In this document: piece after piece, positions 48,118 to 59,620 of the stretch
Layout of the letters: each line of letters starts with the position of its first letter
How positions within the stretch are numbered: the stretch's first letter is position 1
NCBI GenBank assembly: GCA_030549495.1
Contig: JAUIRK010000855.1
Location: 2,599,501-2,663,500 of the forward strand
Length of the DNA: 64,000 nt
DNA from: Nectonema munidae
Taxonomy: Eukaryota; Nematomorpha; Nectonematoida; Nectonematidae
Reading direction: 5' to 3'
Position numbers and translations under genes: made by a program
The notes under the pieces: model-generated
Seen by the model: only the letters and a program-made list of their open reading frames with translations
What the model was told of the DNA's origin: nothing
Database searches by the model: none

Positions 48118-48772
48118 CTAATCAATAACTATACGTTCTAAAAAGAAACTAGAAAACCTAGAAAATGGCAAAAAGCCAGTCAATTTTAGTTTTCATTGAA
48201 AAGTGAGGTGACCACCTCTTTTGAAACTTTGGAAAGAAAATATTATCTATATTCTTTGCATAAACTATGTATTTATTTTAACAGTTCTTTTGCCTCAATT
48301 CCACTTCTTTTTATTCATTTGGTCCAATTAAATATTACAGTTTTTTTTATTTATAAATGTGGTTAAAAATGTCTACATTTTTATTTTTCCCGTTTTATGC
48401 GCAAACTAAGTGTGTTTCGGAATTTGCATTGTACAGAAAAAGCAAAATTTGGGAAAACAAATTTTAATAAGTATTTAAAACCCTTATCTTTAAATCGAGA
48501 TATGTCAATTAACCCCATCTGGCGTTTAGCCAAATAAAAATAAATTTATATAAATTTTTTTTTAATAATTATCATTTTAAAAAGTTTCAAATATATACAA
48601 TTAATTTCCTTTGTATACAATCTGAATTTTTCAAACTTATAAATGCAAGAATTTTATCCTGAACTTGGTTTAATTATATTTAAAAATAGTTTTATCACAA
48701 CATATGTTAGATGAAAAAGTCATGTAAATTTTAAACAAACATTGTATTTAATTTTGTATGTTTGCTCTGCAG
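48118..48772. other. Intron, nothing recognised
   Basis: AT-rich, no signal. Confidence 0.5.
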
Positions 48773-48847
48773 GTTAGAAGTAACCAATCACTTTTTAACT
48801 CAGATAGCGACTTCAATGATAACAACCATTTAAATCTCTCCAAATGC
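48773..48847 (+). CDS. SEA/EGF membrane protein: cytoplasmic tail exon 2
   Basis: A 75-bp exon, phase 0 in and out, acceptor TTTGCTCTGCAG, donor GTACGC (less usual). Codes VRSNQSLFNSDSDFNDNNHL then NLSKC. Ser/Asp/Asn-rich; SDSD is a possible casein kinase 2 type site. Confidence 0.6.
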
Positions 48848-49569
48848 GTACGCTTCATAAATTTTACATGCTTCTAACAAATCGTTTCGGCTTCTCTTAC
48901 GTCAATCAATTTTTTTAAGCATATTTTATATGTACGTTTTTTTTTGATATTGTTGGTGACGGCTTCTAAATTTTGACAGACACGCACCCAAAGACAGCTC
49001 TTGTAATTTTAAAAAACTTGATCTAAATAACAAATTTCTCAGAGCCAAATTGTATAGAGTATGGAAAGAAAAAAGGGTCAGGGGTCAGGTCTATAAAGTA
49101 AATATATATAAATTTATTCTTTGAATTCTTGAATATAGACGCGTTTTTTTCATTCAAGAAGTTCTTGAATTCGAATCTTGAATCGCTCTTTCGTTATAAA
49201 TAGGAATTGAGCAGTTATCACTTCTTGATGAAAACAAGAATATACAAAATATTTTGATTAATATTGTATTTGTCTTTTATTTATGAGAAAAGATTCTTTA
49301 TTTGTTGAAAATAAAAAAATACTTTCGTCTCATTAGCAAAATTTTAATTGCAGTAAAAAGCCTTGAGATACAAATTTGTCAGAAACAAAAGAGCTTTCAT
49401 AATTAAGAAGATTTATTTTGCAAAAAATCTATCATTTTTAGTTGTTCTTTCCTTTTCACTAAAATCCGCCTTTTTCCACATTAAGTTGGTAAGTTTCAAT
49501 AATGATATATATTTATAATTCTTTTGAATGTTTAAAAAAATTCCTTTAAATCAAAACTCTTTACTAGAT
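48848..49569. other. Intron, nothing recognised
   Basis: AT-rich, no coding or repeat signal. Confidence 0.5.
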
Positions 49570-49730
49570 GTAGATAAAGGTACCATGGTGTGTTTTCATC
49601 GAGAAGGCACAATTACACCGCTTATATCGAATTATGAGGAAAGCAGGCTTGATGCGGGATCGAACCCAAGACCTTGAGTTATCGCGAGCGCAATATCTAA
49701 CCCACCTTACTCACACCTCCCATTTAAAAT
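49570..49730 (-). repeat. tRNA-derived SINE, family 2, copy d
   Basis: Well preserved: body GTTTTCATCGAGAAGGCACA, box B complement GGGATCGAACCC, box A-side CTAACCCACCTTACTCACAC. Near twin of 17700-17845. Confidence 0.8.
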
Positions 49731-49843
49731 GGAGAAGTTTTAAATCTATTCCAAGAGATATCTTGAGTGCGTGGCTGAATCTATTGAATAATATGCTTGT
49801 TGAATGCTAAATTTTAGTTTATTTCCACGTTGTTCACTTAAGG

Positions 49844-49877
49844 AAGGCAGATATGAGAATGAAGCTTATAAACGAGG
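49844..49877 (+). CDS. SEA/EGF membrane protein: cytoplasmic tail exon 3
   Basis: A 34-bp exon, phase 0 in, phase 1 out (donor GTAAGC). Codes EGRYENEAYKR. The YENEAY stretch has two tyrosines in acidic context, plausible phosphorylation or sorting sites (inference). Confidence 0.6.
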
Positions 49878-50687
49878 TAAGCCTTGATCTTAACCATTAT
49901 ACTTATAAAATCTTTCTCATTTTTTCTTCCAATAACTTTCTCTCCACTCAACTTCAGAATGTTAACGATTAAGAAATGAGAAGACAAGAAATATTGAGAT
50001 TATAGAAATTTTTTTTGGATAATTTGGTTGAGTAACAGAAATATTTTTGCGTAAAGTTTACACAAGTAGACTTTTTTATATTATTTTGGAAACGAAATAC
50101 TCTTGAGAAACTTGCATTGGAGCGGTATAACACATCTTATCCATCAAATTTCCTTACATTCGTTTATAACGTAAGTATAATCACGCAAAAACCTCGTTTT
50201 GTTGTTCATAATCAAATTTGGGCGGATGATAAAATTTGAGTAAAAAAATACACAAAAATGGCAAAAAACTTATAAAAATGTCATCAACTATGTGTTAATT
50301 CATTGGAGAAAATTAACTTTTGATCATTCTTATCAGTTTTCTACAGTTAAGATAAGTGTGTGTTAAAAATCAAGAGAACAAATAGACATTATGATATTGG
50401 AGCGTGAAATATAGAAAATAAAATATAAACAAGAATACACAAAAAAATAATTGTATGAGTAAGAATGATTTCCATACTACAATATTTGATTTAATCATTC
50501 GCTCAAAGATTGTAATAATATAGTTGAGAGTTTTTACTTGTTTAAGTAACTGATCGCTAAAGACTCAGAAGAGTCAAAATATTCCAAGAGACATACACTC
50601 TTTTAATTAAAAATAATAATTGATAAATCAGTGTTAATTAAAAATGCATAGAGAGTACGCTAAAAAGGAATACCATGCTTTTTGTAG

Positions 50688-50800
50688 GTGAGATAAATGA
50701 AGATTGTAGTCGAATCAGGATGGGAGGAGGCCCTTTATGCTTGAGGGAAAGTGTCCTTATCATAAACTTTGCCTCAACCAGAGGAAAAGAGTTCTTATAG
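50688..50800 (+). CDS. Possible alternative terminal exon
   Basis: After a TTTTTGTAG acceptor, phase 1 (matching the exit of 49877) gives EINEDCSRIRMGGGPLCLRE, then SVLIINFASTRGKEFL and a stop at 50798. It is less AT-rich than the intron around it. Use would swap the last four tail exons for a 38-residue end. No splice or homology evidence beyond phase. Confidence 0.25.
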
Positions 50801-50862
50801 GCACAGATAATGATCTTTTAAATGACCTCCTTTTAATATTGAATTATTATCGACCTTTGTAG

Positions 50863-50943
50863 GAGATGATGCGATGGAAGTGACGGAAGAAACAACAACT
50901 GAAGAATGGACGAGAACATATAAAAAGCCCCAGCCTGGCATGG
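50863..50943 (+). CDS. SEA/EGF membrane protein: cytoplasmic tail exon 4
   Basis: An 81-bp exon, phase 1 in and out, acceptor CGACCTTTGTAG, donor GTAGAT. Codes DDAMEVTEETTTEEWTRTYK then KPQPGM. Acidic and Thr-rich, in the cytoplasm. Confidence 0.7.
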
Positions 50944-52716
50944 GTAGATATTCATATTCAACTTTTATGATTCCTTACTTTAAGTTCTTCCTGATCCAAT
51001 TTAAGTCTTCATTTTTAATTTGTCCACTTTTGTATTCATTAAAGTCTGCCTTCAATTGGATTAGGGAATTTTTGTTTCTTATTTTTAAAAAAAAATATTT
51101 TTAAAATTTTATAATTGGACAAATTTATTGAAAATTTGAAAAACTTAAAACAAAAACAGAATCTATTAACATTGAAAAATTGAACTGAAAGAAATTTAAT
51201 TATAAAATTACAATGTTATTTTGATATAAAACGTTTTTTGTTGAGAGATTTCATTTGAAATATTTCAAATTATGAAAAATTAATGAATTTTACTAATACT
51301 AAAATACTGTACATGAAGAATATTTTATTTTTAAGTCATATTTGCGTTAGATTTTAAGTTTAAAAAGGCAAATGAAATTTTGAAGTTGTCTTAAAAAATA
51401 ATTTTAAAAAGTCATTTAAAAAGTCTTTTTTTTAGATTAAATTTAAAAACTACTAAAACTTCATAACCCAACACATAAGACAAACTCAATTGTCGATTAT
51501 GTCAATGTTTGGGTATATGAGTATATACTACATTCAAGTTTAGTTTGTTTTTCTAAGAAAAGGCTTATACTTCAGATCCAAAAGATGGTATGAGAGAATA
51601 AATATCCCTGTGTATATAAGCATTCTTTGCCGCCCCATTTTCCTATATTAAAATAAACGGGAAAATTCTTTTTAAAAAGTTTGCGTAAATTATCTTCCAT
51701 ATGGGCCCTGCCCTTCTGTCTACACACGAGTTTGAAGATAAATACCTTATTTGTTTTTGTAAGGTTGTTTTTCATTTGTTGAAAGATTTTTGTTCCATCT
51801 ACCATTCTTTTTAAAGTTTGCTTATTTGATGAATTATTATGAATATTCTTTCAAACTGTTTGCATGTGAAATCTGTATTTTTTCCACTAATCAAAATGAC
51901 GCATTAATAAGATTGACAGATGAAATTACTTACTATATACTGATAAACAAACTACTGGAAAATAGGCGAGAAAATATTAACAATAGTCTTTTAGTGATCC
52001 AAAGGGTATGTACCTGAAAAATATAAGAAAGTCTGGATCTTTTTAGTTTGGGGGATGCAGATTTCTTTGATTTTCCATATAATATGCCATACGTATCACT
52101 TTACAACGTTAGCGGTTCGCATCTATTCCAAAGATTAGCTTAATCAATCATTTCATTGTCATAACCTCTCTGATTGAATATAAAGATGAGCTGCCTGTAC
52201 AGAATCTTAAAACTAAGAAGGGATATTATTTTCACATTCTATAACCTAATAACAATGATGCTATTATTAAATCTAAAATGGTGAAACAAGGTCATCAACC
52301 TCAAAATTTGAGTAGATTTTCTTCTGATTAAAAGTAAGGAATATTTAAGAAAAAAATACCTGGCGTAATGACACATTCTTTTCTCCGATAAAAATCATGA
52401 TGATGATATTTTTAAGTTTAAAATGAGGCCACTGACCTCATAATCATTAAAAATACGATAATTTAAAATGAAAACTGCATTATATCAATCTAGTATATCT
52501 ATATATACTAGCCAATCCCATATTCGTTTGTTTGCTTTCCTCGAAAAATATGAATCATTGGGGTGATTAGGTGATTTATTTTCTCGAATACGATTGATCT
52601 ATTTCAACCAATAAGAATCATCCACCAAAGGATAGACGTTAGATTATTAAAATATAGACAAATATAGACTTTCTCATTGCATTAAGGAACATGGCATTCT
52701 TCTTCTGCTGTTGCAG
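50944..52716. other. Intron, nothing identified
   Basis: AT-rich. 51572-51805 (minus) and 51790-52017 (plus) are short open frames with no family I recognise, perhaps transposon relics. Confidence 0.4.
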
Positions 52717-52821
52717 GCGCTCCTTACAAAAAAACCACACGACACTTCGAAGACGTTGAAGAACAACACAACACGGAATACGCGATAGAATCCAGAGCAT
52801 TTGACAGAGATCATTCCAGAG
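52717..52821 (+). CDS. SEA/EGF membrane protein: cytoplasmic tail exon 5
   Basis: A 105-bp exon, phase 1 in and out, acceptor TTCTGCTGTTGCAG, donor GTATTA. Codes APYKKTTRHFEDVEEQHNTE then YAIESRAFDRDHSR. Highly charged; no domain recognised. Confidence 0.75.
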
Positions 52822-54231
52822 GTATTACCTTTAATTCTTGATTCATCTCTTGACATTTTAAAATGTGCGGACTGAACCCAGTGAGCGTGTGGGGTGTACG
52901 ACCGCTAAAATACATGAGAAAATGAAAAACGTTTTAAACGCGTGTTCATGGTCGTATGATTCTATTTCGGCGATTTTTCGTTTTAATGACGAAACGAAAT
53001 GCGATGAGTAGCTATCTAATTTTCTCTTTCGTTAAGGTTTATGATTTAGTTCGGGTTAGAGTTAGTTTAGCTGGTCCCATATTAGTTTTTTGCTTCATTC
53101 AAAAATATTAATCAATAGCGTCTTATTGTTTTAAATGAATACTTATGAATAGAGTGTGTTATTGATTTTGAATCAATACTTGTCAATGCAGGATCTTATT
53201 GATTTAGTTTGTTTTTAGTAAGGCATTCTCGGATACTTTTCCTTGAATGAAAGAGCCTAGGTAACCATAACAACTTATTGTTACGGCATGTAGTTGAACA
53301 ATAGATCTATAATAACTAGAAATTGTAAGTTCTCTTGTATTCAATCTTCATCACTAACCGCACACTCTGTGAAAGAGCCATTTTGGGTATTGAAGCCTCA
53401 TCATTTCCACTTTGAGACATTTTGAGGTTCTCGTCATGAGGTTTGAAATGCCGTGTAGTGTGCATCAACGAACCTGCAGCCAATGGTTAGCTTTGATCGT
53501 CTCTCTTTACTTGTGAATTGGTTGCACCATTGCGATTTCAAATCAATCTAGTGCAGTAGATTTATTTTAAGTATATCTATTGACAGAAAATTTACCACTT
53601 TTCTTCTACCATTTCAAAAAATTTCAATACTTGAAATTCACCTTTTTTCTTCTTGGTATTTTTATGTAGTTTCTTAAACGTATAAGCTTTTTCCTTACTG
53701 TGTTATCTATCATTCATTAGATTGTTCCTTACTATCATATTCATACTTCATTCCTCATTTCCAAGAGATCGAATCAAAGGTGAATGTACAAACATCATTG
53801 AACATCTTTTTTCTTGTGCGAAACCCCTCAAAAAGACACAAAATGGAACATAAAGTTTCAATACTGTTTCATATCTATGTGAATTTATAGTCATCTGTTT
53901 GAAATACTTATTCATATCGTCCTTCAAATGCTAGTTCATATCGAGTCTTCTGATTGAAATAGTTATGTGATTCAAACGCGATTCCATATGGTCGTGTGAT
54001 TCAAAGTTGTTCCCATATGTTCAATTCTGATAATAATTGTGTATAGTGAAGCAATTTTTTTGAAAAATCAAACAGTTAACTCTCAACAGTTCTATTTGGT
54101 TCAATATTAAATCATCTGAAAGATTATATTCTGAAGTTTAAATAAAAAAAAATTAAGAGAAAGAAGGATACTTTTAAAAAAGTTGTAAAAGAGTAAAATT
54201 AATCATTATAACCTTTTTATTCCTATTTAAG
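52822..54231. other. Intron with degenerate short repeats
   Basis: 53850-54020 repeats words like TTCATATCG and GATTCAAA..TTCCATATG roughly every 30-40 bp. The rest shows nothing. Confidence 0.4.
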
Positions 54232-54278
54232 GAGAAAGTGGCTGGCAGAAGAGGGAAGACGCCAGATATAGTAGTGAA
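54232..54278 (+). CDS. SEA/EGF membrane protein: cytoplasmic tail exon 6
   Basis: A 47-bp exon, phase 1 in, phase 0 out (acceptor CCTATTTAAG, donor GTAAGT). Codes ESGWQKREDARYSSE. Confidence 0.7.
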
Positions 54279-54681
54279 GTAAGTTTATGATTTTTCTTTG
54301 ATTCCCTTCATCCAAAATTTTAACCTTGTGATTAGGAACACATTTTTATCATAAATGATCTAAAATTCGCTTCTTTTTTATTGGCTAATTTTTTTCAAAT
54401 GACAAACACTTTTAATTGGTAGAATAATTAAATTACTTTATGTTGATGGGACGCGAAAAGAATATAATTTCTTTCTAACTCTCGCACTTGATTATTATTT
54501 TGTAAACGAATTATATCTATTTAAACTTTTAGCGACACCAATGAATTTTACCAAACAAACGTCACTCAATTTCACGATCTTATCAAAATTGATATTTCAA
54601 ACTCTCTACTACTAAAATCCTTCTCTTTAACATAAAATTTCCGAAATAATAAACGAAGTTTGACGAATATATGGTTGTCAG

Positions 54682-54699
54682 GTGGCAAAGGTGTATTAA
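54682..54699 (+). CDS. SEA/EGF membrane protein: probable last coding exon
   Basis: Following GGTTGTCAG the phase-0 frame gives VAKVY and a TAA, so the protein would end RYSSEVAKVY. Chosen because it is the first acceptor after 54278 that gives a short in-phase end and is followed, 470 bases on, by AATAAA. The pyrimidine tract is weak; another acceptor near 55000 would instead give LQRSLYKKLNIFSPHK onward. Confidence 0.4.
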   Translation: MAKVY

Positions 54700-55170
54700 T
54701 GCACCTATATTTTTTTATATAATATAAGATTTTCATCATCATCAATCATCAAACATCACCATTCTACACCTGCCATTTTGAAATATTGAACCTTATTTTG
54801 AATTTTGTTTCTGACTTTCACATTTTTTACTTTTATACGCTTATAAAAAAATTGGTAAATTCGATTTCGCCTACAAACAAAAGTTACGGACGGATTCATC
54901 AATCATGCACAACTTTGATGTCAGAGACAAAGACATGACTCAAAAATCCATTTATATACATTGCGTATTTTCATTTTGCATGAAGTGTCCTCAGCTACAG
55001 CGATCTCTGTACAAAAAGTTGAACATCTTCTCGCCTCATAAATCTAGCTTTTGTGCCACAAAGGATATTTATGACTTTTTATTGGCTTTTGTAAAGAATA
55101 TATAATTATACAATACTATTATTATTCGACATATGATCTAATCATCAAAATAATTTTGTCAATTTTAATT

Positions 55171-55176
55171 AATAAA
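55171..55176 (+). terminator. Possible polyadenylation signal of the SEA/EGF gene
   Basis: AATAAA, about 470 bp after the probable stop and just before a transposon at 55253. Common by chance in such AT-rich DNA. Confidence 0.35.
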
Positions 55177-55252
55177 CTTTTATGCAAAAATATTTTGTTT
55201 ACATTATTTTTTTTTTGTCTATATTAGTTGTTAGAAGAGCTAAACACATTAA

Positions 55253-57686
55253 TCCTATTAGTACTGAGGCCGTAAAACGCCCCCCTCCCCCTTTACTAAA
55301 AAATTAATTGTACAAAATTGGCTGAATCATATCTCTTCAAATTTCGTGACTTTTCCAAAAATCGCTAGCTGTTATAGTAGTTGAATGACCCTTTTATGTC
55401 AAAACTGTCAATCAAAATCAAAAATTAACATTTTTCACCAAAATGTTGACATTTGTGTAGTTAATCTTATAACTTATCATCTAAATTTCCACCTTGAAAA
55501 TTTATAATTATATACAGTTTCTAACGCAAAAAACTTTATATATTTAATTTTTTCAATAATCATGGCTACTTTTTAGAAAATGTCAATCAAAATTTTGATT
55601 GATCAGAAATATATCTAATAAAATGTGACTTCAAATTTTACATGAAATATATGTTTTTATGCTAAATCGGCTATGCTGGTTTCATTTCTAGACTCATTTT
55701 TTACATTTAGGATTTGATAATACCTATAAGTATGAATCAAATTTGCGTTTAGTTCTAAAAATTTTTTTCAAAAAAATTTATTTAAAATTTTAATAAAAAA
55801 AAGTTTTTTTTGGAAAAAAAAAAATAAGAATTTTTTTTTTCAAAACACTTTTTTCTAAAAAAAATTTTCCAGTGTTCATCTAATTTGCGGTTTCCTTCTA
55901 AAAACTATCTTCAAAAATATTCTCTCTAATTTTACATAAAATCTATGTTTTTATACCAAATCAACCATGCTAATTTTGCTCCTAAAATCAGTTTTTGCAT
56001 TTAGAGGTTTTAAAATGTCTGAAAGTGTCAATCATATATTGGATTTACGTCTAATGTCTACAGAAATATTTTTGACATTTAAATAAAATATCTGCCTCAT
56101 CTATAAAATATTTTATATATAATAAAATATCTGCTGGTTTCATTTTTGGACGCAGATTTGGCATTTATGGTTTAAAATATCTGAAGGCTTCGATCAAATT
56201 TGCGTTTTACTTCTAGATACTGTCTTCAAAAATATTTTCCAAAAAAATAAAATATCTGTTTTTATACCAAATCGATGATGCTTATTTTATTTCTGTACTC
56301 CATTTTGGATAATACGGTTAAAAAATATCTGGAAGTACCAATTGAATTAGTAATGTATGCCTGAAAATCAGTTGTGTACATTTTTTTCAAAAAATCGTTG
56401 TATATTTGTTATATAGTAAAAATATACTTTTTTTGTATATTTTGGCTTATAATACTTTCTTCAATCATCTTGAGTATGAAATATTTATTTTTAAAAAACA
56501 AAATCTATTATAAAAACAAGATTAGTATTAGAGAAGGAGGCAACTTGAAAAGTAATTGAAAAGAGAACGTGTGATCAAAAGAAATAATTTAAAAAAATAT
56601 GTATCTTGACTAAATGGAAGATCAACCATGTTCCAATGAACTAGGAAGTGGTGTAATGACTTAATATTGGATGCTTCAAAAAGATTTTGACCGTGAAAAA
56701 GAAGTTCCTCTTTTCCAAATGAAAAATCTTTAAATGTATAGCTTATCATCTAGGATTACAGTTATCATTTAACTAAGAATGGTAGGAAATCTGAAAATTT
56801 AGAATAGGTCAGATTTATCAATAATGAAACAGATGCCAATCATCAGAAAAACACGATACTCATAAAAAAAATCTAAGATCATCAAGAAGATTCTTTAATC
56901 AGAATGCTTTGAGAGAGGAAAAAAGTAATTTTATCCTTATAAAAAATTTTTCAAACACACATTGAGGAATATAAATTTCTAACGAAAAAAGAGCTACCAA
57001 GAAAGGATGATCATAGAATGAATAGCAAAATTACATACTGTAAATTATAATATGACGTAGAGACTACGAGCCGATAACGAATTTCTAGCCAAAAAGATGG
57101 AGGTCCTATCACGATGCATAAGTTATTGTAGAATGAAATATTTTGAGTGAAGTAAACACCTAAAGTTGGTTTAAAATGAGCTGCCATATATATATCAATT
57201 TTTGGCAGGTTTGATTGATTTTGATTAAAAAATGAATAACACCACTGAATTCAGTATACTTGAAAAAGGGTATATATGTGTAAAAAACTTTATATACTTA
57301 TCTAGATAAAAAGTTCCTTTTTGAGATGAGCTGTCACATTTAGATCAATTTTTTGACAGGTTTGATTGATTTTCATAAAAATGAATATCACTACTGAATT
57401 TAGCATATTTGAAAATGGGTATATATGTGTAAAAAACTTTATATAATTATTTAGATAAAAAGTTTCTTTTTGAATGAACTGGTATATATAAATCAATTTT
57501 TTGACAGGTTTAATTGATTTTGATAAAAAAAAAATGGACATCACCACTCAATTTAACATAGTTGAAATATATATGTAACATTAAAAATATTTATAAAAAC
57601 TTATTTATATCTGAGAAAAATGGGGACGGGGGCACTTTACGCCCCCTTGGACTTGAGCGGACAAATTTAGCCCAGCACTATTAGGG
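55253..57686 (+). mobile_element. piggyBac-like non-autonomous element, copy B
   Basis: 2434 bp between two TTAA sites (55249-55252 and 57687-57690). The ends read TCCTATTAGTACTGAGGC and, on the other strand, CCCTAATAGTGCTGGGC, the TTAA-CCC start of piggyBac elements. Inside: an outer block with AAAATTTTGATTGATCAG, four diverged copies of a subrepeat carrying ATGCTGGTTTCATTTC (starting near 55645, 55945, 56135, 56250), about 800 bp of unique sequence, then three tandem 148-bp subrepeats with GAGCTGTCA..TAGATCAATT starting near 57177, 57325 and 57473. No transposase is encoded; the short frames are chance. Confidence 0.75.
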
Positions 57687-57690
57687 TTAA

Positions 57691-58095
57691 ACTTGGTGAG
57701 CTTGAGCAAGATCTGAATAAACCAGACGTTAAAATCAGAGTTCTTAAGCTTGCACAATGGAAAAAAGGAACATGAGAAAATTAGTTTGTTATATAAGTGA
57801 AAACTTGGAAAGAATATGCTTCAGTTGAAAGAGGTAAAAAGTGCAAGAAATAGATGCTAGGTTGGGAGGGGATATGGTCATTGTGAAGAAGGTGGGTTTA
57901 GTGAAATCAGTGACGCCATAGACTCAGCAGGAAAGTAGCTGGTCTCAGTGGAACAATTAGAGAAGTGTATGAGCAAGCTATGTAGAATCCAATTCCAAAC
58001 TGATTTGAGAGAATTGATAGAAGACATGTACGAAGGACCACCTATTCCTAAATCTTGGAAAAATAGTGTTTTAATGTTCTTCTACTTCGACTACA
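57691..58095 (+). mobile_element. Possible LINE RT scrap
   Basis: 57948-58080 reads RIQFQTDLRELIEDMYEGPP then IPKSWKNSVLMFF, resembling the RT lead-in (l..g.IP..WK.s.v...F/Y). Upstream sequence is less AT-rich but broken. Family uncertain, possibly RTE-like. Confidence 0.35.
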
Positions 58096-58099
58096 TCTT

Positions 58100-58165
58100 T
58101 GGACATTTTTGCGTCAAGACAATTCACCCTCAAGACAATTTGACATCGAGACAATTTTTATATCA
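58100..58165 (+). repeat. Short GACAATT tandem words
   Basis: GTCAAGACAATTCACC, CTCAAGACAATTTGAC, ATCGAGACAATTTTTA: a 16-bp unit repeated three times. Akin to the array at 4450. Confidence 0.6.
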
Positions 58166-58489
58166 ATATACTAGCCGGTCCGGTGGTTGTTTCTTGCTTT
58201 GCTCGAAACTTAAGCGATGATTTAGTGAATTTAGGAGAAAAACAACTCTCCAAATGATCCCATATGTTTAGGAGGGAAGCGAAAAAAGTGTTTCAATGAA
58301 GGAACAATGGTACAAATTGTAATTAAAAATAATTAAAAGTAAAATATGCTTTATGAAACTATAAAATGTTAGTTTGCATAAGTGACACAATTTCCAAAAA
58401 CACCCAAGAGGTAAGTGTCGCGGTTTCGTTTTTGTGGACGCAGTATCCCCTGAAGGCCTAATCTGCTGGCGTGAGGCCTTTTAGATAAT

Positions 58490-58700
58490 CAATCTTCCAC
58501 CTTCAGAACAGAACCGAATCTCACCTATACATCGACTATCCACCTTCAGAATAGACGTAATCTAATCTCACCTATATCACAAACTAAACAGACCTAATCT
58601 AATCTCACCTATATATCGACTTAGCACCTTCAAAACAAACCTAATCTAATCTCTCTAATACATCGATCTTTCACCTTCAGAACAAAACCTAATCGTTAAC
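58490..58700 (+). repeat. Minisatellite, about five units of 40-48 bp
   Basis: CACCTTCAGAACA, ACCTAATCTAATCTCACC and TATATATCGAC recur in this order through the stretch with modest divergence. Confidence 0.75.
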
Positions 58701-58944
58701 TAACATTTAACCAGGCAAAAATTCAATATACTCTTAAAAAATTGGTTAAACCCAATGAACATTTTTCAAAGAAATGTATAAAATCAAAGAAATTTTCTCA
58801 TTCCATTTATCAGAAATCAAGCAAGAAATATTATTATTATTAAGATAAGAATGAATTTTTGAAGTTTCTTATGTTGATATGAGCGAGCCTTCGAATATTA
58901 GAAATATCGCGTCTCCGTGAAGAATAGAGGTTGTTAAATACACT

Positions 58945-59620
58945 TTATGGAAAAAGATATTCTTCAATGCCCGTAAAAAATGCAGGGGCAAAGTGAAGAT
59001 TTCTATTATCTAGAACAATAAGTTTATCAGAGGCCGAAAATTTACGCGAATCATCATCATCATCAATCATAACAAGATTTTCTGCAAGGGAAATAATGGA
59101 ATCAAGCCAGAGATTTTCTGAAGGAGAAAGAGGCGTGAAGACTAAAATGTTAGTTTTAAGAAGTAGTGCTGTTGCTCGCAAAACATTTTCATCTGCCCCA
59201 AGTCCCAAATGTTCTCATAGCATCGATATAAATAGCAAATTCATCAGACATCATACCCATCCACTTCATAAACATCAATTTATTGTGGTGCATAAAGTCC
59301 ACAATTTGAGATCTTACAGTTTTATGAAAATTCTCTTGTCCAATCAGATACCAAGAAATGGATTTGAAAAAGCAATTTCCATCTCCATCAACAATAAAGG
59401 TATACGAAGGATACTGGTATCTATTTATTGTAAACTTTTTCTCTATTCTACCCAAAGATGAATGAACTTCTAGGCCAAATATTTCGGCTCTATTCTCTTG
59501 CCAATTTTTATCCACGTATTGAAAAGTTTTAAAATCAACAGGTATTAATTTTATATGTCCGTCATACGTGAATAATGAATTTTGAAATATGCATGGTGCT
59601 GATGAATTATTGAACTAAAT
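58945..59620 (-). pseudogene. OTU-family cysteine protease gene, broken
   Basis: Minus-strand translation from about 59608 (FNNSSAPCIFQNSLFTYDGH, IPVDFKTFQYVDKNWQENRA) runs into an OTU domain: FIVDGDGNCFFKSISWYLIG holds the catalytic Asp and Cys, MSDEFAIYIDAMRTFGTWG is the middle block, and VLDNRNLHFAPAF the catalytic His. All three catalytic positions are present. The two halves (59189-59515 and 58945-59208) lie in different frames, so the copy is most likely a pseudogene. OTU proteases remove ubiquitin; the domain also occurs in selfish elements, and whether this is a host gene or a passenger of an element cannot be told. No terminal repeats were noticed. Confidence 0.7.

Noticed and set aside
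55253-57686. Foldback element or satellite
   Set aside because: Sharp ends, TTAA duplications and CCC-type TIRs fit a piggyBac-like transposon better.
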